Shown here: positions 33,329 through 45,300 of the stretch, piece after piece
How the letters are laid out: the number at the start of each line of letters is the position of its first letter
Position numbering within the stretch: position 1 is the stretch's first letter
Assembly (NCBI GenBank): GCA_021292165.1
Contig: CM037881.1
Coordinates: 4,402,001 to 4,466,000, forward strand
Source of the DNA: Shinisaurus crocodilurus
Lineage: Eukaryota; Chordata; Lepidosauria; Squamata; Shinisauridae
DNA length: 64,000 bases
Direction of reading: 5' to 3'
Program-made: the position numbers and the translations under genes
The notes under the pieces: model-generated
Seen by the model: the letters and a program-made list of their open reading frames with translations, nothing else
Told to the model about the DNA's origin: nothing
Database searches by the model: none

Positions 33329-36300
33329 CTATGATTATTAGAAACAGGTGAGACAAATCATTACAATCTGTTATATGTCCATATAAGAGACAGTTGCTTC
33401 TTCAGCTTCATCAACATTCAACCTTTAATATGCTCCGATACAGCTCTAACATTAAATGTAGGAGAGTAGGCTCAAAGCTATCAGAGGAGGTAAGAATATG
33501 TATATTTGCCAACTATAACTAAGATGACCGGCTTCCATATTCTTGCAGGGAAGTGGGGTAGGGGAGTGAGCTTACCACCATCACTTCCCCCCCGAGGTAA
33601 CTCTATGCTGCTACAGAGAAGACATACTCTGGCATTCCAGGCAAGTTTGCAGCTTTTATTCACAGGTACAGATAACTCTGCTGCTCATGTTTTTTCCCCC
33701 CAAGGGAAAAAACTCCCTTCCTGAGCTTTGGGGGCTTTCCCTGCTCCCTACTGGCTTCCTTCCTCACAGACACCAAGGGTCTTTTTCTTGAAGACCAGCA
33801 CCCACTGCAGCCCTTACTCCCAGACTGTGCGCAAATGACTTCACACGGAGCTTGGGGGAGAAGCCACCGAGAATCCCTTGCCTCACTCAGCTAGTTTCTC
33901 GCCAGCTCTGCAGGGTTCCCGTAGACCTCTAGCCACTTGCCTCACTCTTGTGCATTGCTCTTCCCCCTTCCTTTTAAATCCCATTCTCCACAGGTGCCGC
34001 ATCCTCTCTTCCCTGCCTCCTGTCCCAATTTGGCTGTGGCCAGGCCTCCTCTGCCTGCCTTTGCTCCCCTGATGGCCTGAGCACATTCCCAGATGCTCTC
34101 AGTTTTGGACATGCTACCCCCTGTGGAAGATCCACTCTAGTCCCTACTTGGCCCTGAAGCTCACTGGGTGACGTTTGGGCCAGCCACTGATTCTCAGCCT
34201 AACTTACCTCACAGGGTTGTTGCGAGGCTAAAATGGAGAGGAGGATCATGTATGCTGCTTTGGGTGGAGGTGACAAACCAGTAACAGCCCCTCCAATGTG
34301 CCACTTGGTCACTTTGAAGGGCCTGTCACTAGCTATCAGCTCAGAGATCATGAAAAGCCATCTCTGGGGGGGAAAAGCACAAAAGAGTTTGTGATCATGG
34401 TGGCGGCACTGAGCCAGTGATGGTCACTCCACCATGCGGCTTGGGCACTGTTGGGGGCAGCTGGTACCGGCGGTGGTCCAGGCTAGCTCGGCAAGAGGTT
34501 TTTGCCTCTCTTGCCAAGTGGCTCGCTAGCCATCTCCTGCAACCCACGATGGGGTTGGTTGCCAGGTTTGGACAGCATGACAACCCATCGTGGGTCCATC
34601 AACCTCTAAAAAAAAGCCATGGGTTGTTGGGGTGGCTTGTTGCCCATGAACAAGCCACCCTAAGGAAATTGGAGAAAGCATGCAAAAGGAACACTGGATG
34701 GAGGAAAAGACCTTTGGTTTTTGCTAACTCCCCTAGATGGTTTAGTGGAGAGAATATGTTATAAGAAATGGTAAAAATACAGAAGAAAACCCGAGGTACT
34801 CTGCTAATTGGTTTCTAAAATGATCCATATTGACAAAAAAGTGTGAAGATTAACTGACCTTCAATTTCTGTCCAGTTGACAGCAACCTCTGCTATCGGTA
34901 TTTTAAAGCATTGAGCTATATAAAGAAGTTCCACATCAAATGCCCTGCAACGGAACAGCAGAATGAATACTCAGCACTGTGTTGAAGACACGCTAAAACT
35001 TTTGCGTATACCTGTAATACTGAGCTTCTTCTGAGCACAGCAATGTATTGGCATACACGTGATAATGGTATACATGTTGCAAATCACGTTGGTGAAATAC
35101 GTAATAAAAACAAACAAACCAAGAGGAATTTTGGCATGTCCCTGTCTTTTGCTCTTCCTCCTTTCTCAGAAGCAGCTATTTGTATACATAATAAAGAGGC
35201 ACATTTCCTAAAGCAATGGCCCATCTCTCCTACCTGCCTTTCTGTCTTGACCTCCCTTCGCAAGCTCTTACAAGGTGACTTTCCTCTTCCTTTAAAACGC
35301 TCGCACAGTTGTGCATTTCCACAAAGCTTCTGGCTTAACCTGATGGCCCTTATCCCCAGCTAAAACAAAACCTGTATATAAGCAACGACATGAACTCTCA
35401 TTCATGCCTGGTTATCCTTGCCTCTCTCATGCTTCCTTTGTTACCCTTTGTTATCTCTCCCTGCCCCTCAATTGAAAAGAAGACTGCAAGTTCATTGAAG
35501 TCCCAATTCAAAACTACGGTAAACAGAACCTTTCTTAATCTATTATACACCACATACATTGATAGCATTCAGTGTTCTCCAACCTTGGGTCCCCAGATGT
35601 TTTTGGCCTACAACTCCCAGCATGCCCCAGCCATGCTGGGAGTTGTAGGCCAAAAACATCTGGAGACCCAAGGTTGGAGAACACTGCATTATATGAACAA
35701 CAGATTTCCACAAAAGAGAGCCAGTGTGGCGAAGTGGTGAGAGTGTTGGACAGGGACTCAGGAGATCCAGGTTCTAGTCCCCGCTCGGCCATGAAACTCA
35801 CTAGGTGACTTTGGGCCAGTCATGGACTCTCAGCCTAACCTACCTCACAGGGTTGTTGTGAGGATAAAATGGAGAGGAGGAGGATTATGTAAGCCGTCTT
35901 GGGTTCCTGGCATGAAAAAAGGCGGGGTATAAATATAATAAATAAATAAATAAAATAAACAAACAGCCTTTGATACAGCATGAAGAGCTGTTCGGAAGTG
36001 AGAAGCACCACTGAGGGTGCAAAAACCTTTGCACACTGCTTAAAGGGGCTTCTTACCCTCCAGCAACAATGTCCTATATGGTTGTATGTTCCATACCATA
36101 ACGGAATATGCATCACTGGATAGCCTCTTGCATCCGCATGCGCTATCAGTTGCAATGCCATTTCCAACAGATCAAATCAGAATTGAGGAAGATGGAACCT
36201 ACCAACGTTCTATGTGAAGAGCTGAAAAAGTCCGAGAAGCAGCCTCGCGGGTTAATAGTTTAAAACCACATTGCGTGTCTTTGATTTCCTTAACACAAAG

Positions 36301-39300
36301 GAACCATACTAGAAAGTGGAATCCATACATGAGAAGTGTTCGGAAGTATGACCGCTGCAGGGAAAAAAAGGCAAAATATTAGTAGTTTGTATTAAAGGAA
36401 CTGGTTACACACATTCAGCCACATTCCTGTTTCCATATTCACGACACACACTAAAGCTATGAGTGATATTTTTGTGACATAAGTTTTAGAAGGAATGAAA
36501 ACACAGAATTCATTATAGCGTCCATGTGTACCAGTGTAGCTGTGCTGTGATGTAGTACAGATCAGCAATATTGCTTTTGGATGTATCATGCCCAATATTT
36601 AGAATGATCTTGATTTAAAAAAGCAAAAAAAAAAAAAAGACCAAGAAGTCTATAGTCTACAAGGAAAAAAAAAACCCTGCAGAAAAACAGTTATATAGAA
36701 AGAGACGGTATTCTTTATTTCCAACATATTTTAAGGATTATACTTTTTCAAGGGAAGTGTATTCACCATAAAATCCTCTCCTTTGCTCCTCTGTGAGGCC
36801 CACTCTGCTATGACGACTGAAGTATCCAGCAATCTCCACCTCAAAAACCACCCAAATAACCAAGTACAACATTCTTTATATCATAAGCACAACCAGTAGA
36901 AAATACACAGTAATATAAACAGGATAATAAGAGGGAGAAGAGGGCTCTGCAGCAGCTCAGATTATTGATGGTATTTAGAAGAACATGCCTGTTTATTATT
37001 GTGAAGAAAGGGGGGCCGACGGACTCTGCCAACCCACCGTTTCTCTAGACCCAGAGATCCAAGGTGCCAGATTGCCAGCCTCAGCTCTGCAGTCTTGACT
37101 TGATTCTCTCAGGGACTTGCCCTTGTCTATATTCTGGATTTAGCGCTGAACCACAGAGAAGCCACAAACGCCGTGTGGGGTAAAACCAGGAAGGTTTATT
37201 CAGGTAAACAGATTACAACAAAAGGTGGGAAATGAGGGAAGGAGACACGGTAGGGAGACACTTTGGTACATACACAGTAGAGCTACAAAATAACAAAGCT
37301 GGTTCCTTATATCTCCCAGGCACTCACTTTACCTGGGGGCCGGTCTTCTTCAGGGCTGCCTCAGCCAAAGCCCTCCACACGTGCGGACCACAGCACCCAC
37401 CCTAAGGTCCGGGATGGGTGGTCTTCTTCAGGGCTGCCTCAGCCAAAGCCCTCATTCAGTGAGTTTCACCAGGAGCTACCTGGGGCTGGATCCAGAGGCC
37501 GGCTGTTGAGGCCAGACCGAAGTCCTGGACCTCCTCGCAGCTTGCTGCCCATGATCAACAACTAAAACCAGAAACCACAGCTGGCAATATAGATTCTTCC
37601 CCCCCTCTTTTCAGTAGCTCAGCTGTCTTTAGACAATAAGGATGAACTTCACCTGGCCCAGGCAGAGGGGAGGGGTGACTCATGACTAGAGGCCTTGCAT
37701 TTGCATATTGCATACCAAAGGCTGGGCACGTAATATCCAGCCTTCAAGGCGCCATACCTCATCAGATAAATGCACATTTCACCCCTCCCAGCTCCTAGCT
37801 GGGATTATACTGGTTTACACCTGAGGAGGTGTGAGTGCGTGTGTGTGTGTTTCAAAGGAAACGGAGGCTTTTTTCCTACAATTATATTTTATAATTCAAG
37901 TTATTCTGTATACTTGTAGCCCTCCGCTTGTGATATGGTACAGAATAGATTTTTTAAAGGATCAGAGGGTTGGAAGGTATCTCAACAGTCATCTAGCCCA
38001 ACCCTCAGCTGACGCAGGAAATCCATTTGTCCCTGATAGATCGCCATCCAGATATACGCTTTTTTAAAACACAACTAATATTCTGAACTGCAGAGTCCTC
38101 TTTTTATTTCTACTACTGTTTCTGAGTGCTTCACCAACGGACATTAGTTTTATCCTCACGAAAAGGGGCCATTCAAAACAGGTTACTGGATTTTCTGAAC
38201 CTCTAGGAAACTTGCGCTGCAATCCAAAACATACTTACTGGGGAGCAAGTGTCACTTAACAAAGTGGGACTTAAGTAAACATGGAAAGGATAACATTATT
38301 AGAATCTTTGATCCATGAAAATTACCTTTCTTGTCCACCCTATTACTATTTTGGCTTTAATGAAGGCTAACCTAAAGCAAATTTCACCAACCTCCCTTTA
38401 TTATTTATTTATTTTTATTCATGCTACTTAGATGCCGCTTAATATAATAACATCTCAGTGATTTTCAAATCCCCAAAGAATTCTAATCTACAAATATTTC
38501 CTATTGACAGTTCCCTACTTGTCCATGAGGCATTTTACTATCACTCTATTTTAAAATGATTGCTATTGGTACGTGAATATACAACTCTTCAGTGCAGAAA
38601 CCATAGAACAGGGGTGCAGAATCTCAGGCCCGGTGGCCAAATCTGCCCCTCTGGGTAGATTGTCTTATTGCTCTAACAGTCAGGAAATTTTTCCTGATGT
38701 CCAGGCGGAATCTGGGTTCCTGTAACCTGAGCCCATCATTCTGTGTCCTGCAAACTGGGATGATCGAGAAGAGATCCTGGCCCTCCTCTGTGTGACATCC
38801 CTTCAAGTACTGGAAGACTGCGATCATATCTCCCCTCAGTCTCCTCTTCCGAAGGCCAAACATGCCCAGTTTCCCGACTTTTGTGCAGTTTTCCCCCCAT
38901 TCTAAAAGGTTGAAATGTCTCTCGTCAGCCTTAATTACTGGCAGTAAGAGCTTTAAGCTAAAATATGCTGGTATTTTTGTTTGTTTGTTTTTTGGCCCTG
39001 CCCCTTTTGCCTCTGGCCCCGCCCACCCCTGGAACGTGGTCCCCGAGAGCTTTTCTGAAATGGAATCCAGCCCTTGGGCTGAAAGAGGTTCCGCACCCCT
39101 GCCGCAGAATAGGACAGAGATCCTCAAATAATACAGTTAATATCACACAATGCAGGAGCGTCTCCATTGCTAATCGGGGCGGGCTGGATACTGCAGCAGA
39201 GGAGCCCAAGTTCCGCATTCTAACCCCATATTCACAAATAAATCATGCAAATCATAGGAGGACTAGGAGTTGACCTCAAAAAGCAAGGCATGTTCTCCAC

Positions 39301-42300
39301 TACTTCTGCAAGGACGCAGCAGTTTGACGGCTTGTGCAGAAGAAAAAGTGGCAAAGAAAAGCTTACCTGTGCTATTGAGTCTTCTTCCAAGTGGGCTCGA
39401 GAGCCACAGGCAATGGCCATCTGGTCCTAAGGGGGAAAAGTACTTTAACAACCATTAAGAAAAATATAGCAAATCAGTGAACAACAGATGGTCTCTTCAA
39501 ATTAGGTTCCTATATGCAACTCATCTCCAGATTAAATAGTCTATTGGTACGTTTTTACAGAAGCTATTTAATTAATCCAACTGCACTAATCCAAAGGAAG
39601 TGAGGCAGGTGGCTACCAGGAGGAGGGCCTTTTCTGCTGTGGCACCCCGGTTGTGGAATGAGCTCCCCAAAGAGGCTCACTTGGCGACTACTTTGTACTC
39701 TTTCCGGCGCCAGGTGAAGACCTTTCTATTCTCCCAGGCATTTTAATCATCTTAATCATTTTTATCTTGTAGCTGTTTTTAACTCTGCTGCTAGCTCTGC
39801 TGTTTGTTTTTAGTCCGTGGTTTTAAGTTTTATATTTATTTTATATTGTATTTTATGGTTTTAACTGTTGTAAACCACCCAGAGAGCTTCGGCTATTGGG
39901 CGGTATAAAAATGTATTAAAATAAATAAATAAAATTAACAGCACACACTAAAATCTAGCCATGTATCAAAAAGGTCGCATAGCATGAAAGAAGGTTCAAA
40001 GACATAATCAGTCCAGTATTAATCGCAGTACTAATTCATAAGATAAGGAGACATATTTAAGCAGTGCAAATGTTTTACACTGAATTTAAAAATGACAGCA
40101 ATGAGAAATGAAATTTGTCTGAGATAATCCTAGGTGACATGCCAACAGTAACAGAAGAGGAAAGCAGAGAATAAGGAAGCTGATAATGTTATGTTAGTGT
40201 CTGAGAATGCTCACGTTACTCTTCCACTGTAACATAAGACACAAAGAAGGACACGTGTGTTGAGCCACGTAAAAGCATCTTCCTCACAGCATCAAACCCA
40301 AACCACAAACATCCATGCAGAACACACCATTCCACCTTGGATGCACTCTCAAAAAAGTAGGAAATAAAGTGTGTCCACCTTTCTCTGGATTGTGCCTTCA
40401 GTTTTAAGAAGCAAACGGACCACACACAGCAACATCTGCATGTCATATAAAAGTACCTTGGCAAACAGACATGCAAGCATACCAATTACGATTTGATTTT
40501 GAAAAGAAGGTATCTACACACCCATCCAACTAATGAAAACTCACAGGCCAGGGTTGGAGACTCTCAAGACCCTTTTCTACTTTTTCAATATCTTCAAATT
40601 TTGTGGCTCCATCAGCATCTGCCATGAGTATTTTTTTCCCTCGTGAACTGAATACACCCTGTAGGTAGGAATCATTCAAGGTGTTGCATTAATACAAGGT
40701 CAGCACATTTTGCTGCAAGACTTCAGGAGGATGTCAGACTTCTCTTTTGGCAAGAACCAGCCCCAACAATATTAGTTGGATTCATGAGGCTCTCTTTGGA
40801 TTTTGCACGGAAAGCCCTGCTCCCTGTCAGTCTCCAGTTTGGCGCCCGACAGAGATGCATCCACCCATCTCAATTGGGCCCCGATGAGAATCATAAGGAG
40901 GATGTGCACAGACGGCTGTGGACTGAAGGGTATATTTTATATCACTGTCACTGCGTTGCCATTTCACACAGGTTCTGAAAAGGCAAAGGACCAACGCCAC
41001 AGTGCCTCTTAAGGGGATCCTGTAGGAAGCACATTCATTCTTCATCACATTCCTGCCAAATGGACAACCTTAATGCATCGAGGGTAGGAGTGAGAAACAA
41101 AATGCAGAACGGTTCAAATGTGGCCAGAGAAATGAAACCATTTGTTACATTTATTTATATCAGTTTTAATTTCTATGCTGCTTTCCCCCTAAGGCTCAGG
41201 ACCATTAGCAAGAGTTTACAAACATAGATACAAATAGCATACCAAATTAAATGTATTCATAAATACAGAAACTTAAAATTACCCCATACCTGCTTAAACC
41301 TGGCAGATAAATATGCCCCATCCTATAAAAAACATCACTATGGGATCTTCTTACATATGGAAATAGAAAATGGCTACTTGCCAGTATCAAAATGACAAAG
41401 TGTACTCAGACTACTTCAGTTATTATTTTAAAACCAATTTAAATGCTCAAAGCACAAAACAAGAAACAGTTTATTTACCATCCTGACCGCTCCCCCCTTT
41501 CCACGATTCTTCACCAGAGGGAGGATTCTCACTTTGTCATTACCATATTTTTTAGCGTACTTCAGTGCAACCTATAGGGGCAGATATAAATTGGAATAAA
41601 GGAACAGTAATTACAAAAAAGAATTAAATACTAATCTTTCTCATTTATATTCATGACATAACATAACATAAAATCTACATTAAATATGAATATATTGCAA
41701 TGCAGAAATCTGCTTAAAAGACAGAACAAGAAGTCAGACAGGCCTCTGAAGTTTTCTTCCCTTCCCCATGCCAAAATTCAGTCCAATTTTATCCTAACTA
41801 AAGTTAAAAGCAAAATTTACATTTGCTTGATTAGGAAACACACCCCCCCCCCAATCTACATTATATATCTGGACTTCAGCAAAGCTTTCGACAAAGTGCC
41901 TCATGATATCCTGATTAGTAAGCTAGCTAAGAGTGGGCTAGATGGAACAACTATCAGGTGGATCCACAATTGGCTACAGAATCGGACTCAAAGAGTGCTT
42001 ATCAATGGTTCCTTCTCAAACTGGGGAGAGGTAACGAGCGGGGTACCACAGGGCTCGGTCCTGGGCCCGGTGCTCTTCAACATTTTTATTAATGACTTGG
42101 ATCAGGAGGTACAGGGAATGCTTATCAAATTTGCAGATGACACAAAGTTGGGTGGAACAGCTAATACTCTGGAAGACAGAAACAAAATTCAAAGTGACCT
42201 CGATAGGCTGGAGCGCTGGGCCGAAAACAACAGAATGAAATTTAATAGGGATAAATGCCAAGTGCTGCACCTAGGGAGAGGAAACCAAATGCAGAGTTAC

Positions 42301-45300
42301 AGAATGGGGGACACTTGGCTCAACAATACTACAAGTGAGAAGGATCTTGGAATTGTGGTAGATCACAAACTGAATATGAGCCAGCAATGCGATGTGGCTG
42401 CAAAGAAGGCAAATGCAATTTTGGGCTGTATTAATAGAAGTATAGCTTCCAAATCGCGGGAAGTGATAATTCCCCTTTACTCGGCACTGGTTAGGCCTCA
42501 TCTTGAGTACTGCGTCCAGTTCTGGGCACCTCACTTAAGAAGGACATAGACAAACTGGAGAGGGTTCAGAGGAGGGCAACAAGGATGATAAAGGGACTGG
42601 AAACAAGGCCCTATGAGGAGAGACTGAAAGAACTGGGCATGTTTAGCCTTCAGAAGAGGAGACTGAGGGGAGATATGATCGCACTCTTCCAGTATTTGAA
42701 GGGATGTCACACAGAGGAGGGCAAAGATCTCTTCTCGTTCATCCCAGTTTGCAGGACACGGAATAATGGGCTCAAGTTACAGGAACCTAGATTCCACCTA
42801 AACATCAGGAAAAATTTCCTGACTGTCAGAGCAATAAGACAATGGAATCAACTACCTAGGGAGGTCGTGGGCTCTCCCACTCTGGAGGCATTCAAGGTGC
42901 AGCTGGACAGACATCTGTCAGAGATGCTTTGACCTGGATTCCTGCATTGAGCAGGGGTTTGGACTCGATGGCCTTGTAGGCCCCTTCCAACTCTACTTTT
43001 CTATGATTCTATGATTCTACTGAACAGTTTTATAACACCTGCTAGTTAATATTTTAGTTTACATATATTACATATACAGGATTCATATATTTAATGCCTA
43101 CCCTTATTTTTAGGGAAAGTATTCTTTGGTCGAACTTGAGAAAGGTGTACAATGCATAAAATAATTAGTGCTGTTTGAGATAACATCTCTTGTGTATGCC
43201 AACCTAGCCGATCTTAATGACAGGCACTTGAGAAGGTCTTGTGTCAGTCTCTCCAAATAGTAGCATTAACTCAGTGTTCTCCAACCTTGGGAGTTGTAGG
43301 CCAAAAACATCTGGGGACCCAAGGTTGGAGAACACTGCGCTAACTTAACAGCAATGAGATGTAGCACAGAAAACAGAAGCTTCTCTGTATCTTCCAACTG
43401 TGTCGCCTTCATAACTTACTGACATCATGCTTTCAAACATTTCCAGAAGAACAAGAACTAGAAGCTTTCTTCAAAAGTAAGAGACGTTGTCAACAATATA
43501 GCTAGAATATATAGGGCACTGCGACTTCTCCTACCGTTGTGGTTTGATCTCTGCTGCCGTCATCAACCACTATGACCTCATATGTGAATGCAGGATCTTG
43601 CCTCTATAAAAATAAGAATATTTATGCATTTGGCCTGGCATCATATGCTCTTGTACCATAAGAGCAGAAAAATGCTAATGATATCTTCATCAGTGACGAT
43701 ACTGCAAATGAATGTAATTTTAAAAATACCTGTCTCTTCTCTAGATAGTCTAAAGCTTCATTCATCATTGATGGTACTGTAAAAGAAGGGGGAAAAGCAA
43801 AACCACAGATAAGTTTTGAATGAAATGGCATTGGTGAAAAAAAGATAGAAAAACAAAAGACAGTGTTATAAATACAAGGACTTATGCTTACACCGTTCTT
43901 CCTCATTATATGAAGGCACGACTACAGAAAGCTCGCGTGTTGGGGGGTCGTGCAGGCTGGGCACAGACTCCTCCTTATCATCAGCGCTCAAAAAGAACTT
44001 TTCTGTCTCGTGTCTATTAAAGTTTGGCAACTTTGCTGCAGTTATGTGTGCAATGACAGTGATCTGGAGGAGCCGGGAGAAGGAAAAAGAACATTTGCAG
44101 GTGAGGGTTACATAATATTCACATAACAGCATTTTGCAGGGAGAAAAAGCATTCATTTAAAAATCAGTAAGGGAAAGCAGGAATAGCCAAAGGCAATTCA
44201 ATAACAAAGGGAAGTCAGTTGGCAAGTAAGAGTTCTGGAGCTGTGCACAAATAGGGGAGAATCTATATTAACAATTTTTAATTGTACATTGCCCAGGGTG
44301 GCCGGCCAGATGGGCGGTTAATAAATATAAGAAATAAATAAATAAATAAATAACCAAAATATAGAAGACATTATTGCAACTCAACATTTTTGAGCTCCTA
44401 CAGCAATTGTGAACTGCATCAGGGCCTCATGATATTGCAGAAAAGCAACTTAGGGCAGACAGGTGAGAATTTAAATCAGGCCCTCATAACTCGTGAGCCA
44501 GCACAGACTTAATAAACCTCCCACGTTGCTGTCTGGAACTAGAACATGGATGTTGTCAAACACCTGGCAGGACTGAATACATGGCTCAGGAGCCGTATTC
44601 AGATTAATGGGATACAAATTGTACAGGAGCAATTTAAACTGCAAACATCATGAGGCAGGGACCTGTCTCTGAATTATGTTACCATACAGATACATAAACA
44701 ATAACATAACCAGTTATACCAGCAGTGAGGAACATCTGGCCCACATGCTGGATCTGACCTGCCAAGGCCACTCCCCAAAGCCCTGTACCTTGGAGGAAAG
44801 CTGGCTCAGTCAGACGCCTGAAGCAGCTTGAAGAGACAGGTCCCGAAGGAGCAGCTTCTCCTTCACCACCGCTCACCTCTTTCCCAAATAGCTGAGCAGG
44901 CAGGAGGGAAAATCACACTGCTCAGCTATTTGGGAAAAACTGAGCAGCTGTGCTCGGGCAGCTCCTAAAGGATTCCTCTCCATGCACCGAGAAAGGGGCT
45001 CCCCTTTCTCAGTGCACGGAGGGGGAACTCGGCCAGCTGGCAGTCCAGGAAGAGACTCGGATTCTTCTCCTCCCCACCTACCTGACCAGCAGAGGTGTGT
45101 GTGTGTGTGTGTGTGTGTACAGTCATGCCTTGGATTGAGAGCATAATTCGTTCCGGAAACGTGCTTGTACTCCAAAACACTCTTATATCAAAACAAAATC
45201 CCCCCCAAAATAATTTGTACAGAGATTTTTAATCTAAGCCGTACTACAGTAGTTGTATTGCAAGACGTCGCTTGTATATCAAGTAAAAAAAAAATTAAAT

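Noticed and set aside
41686..42549. 287-residue reverse transcriptase ORF as a host gene
   Set aside because: It is a 5'-truncated CR1 with a frameshift and the typical CR1 3' tail.
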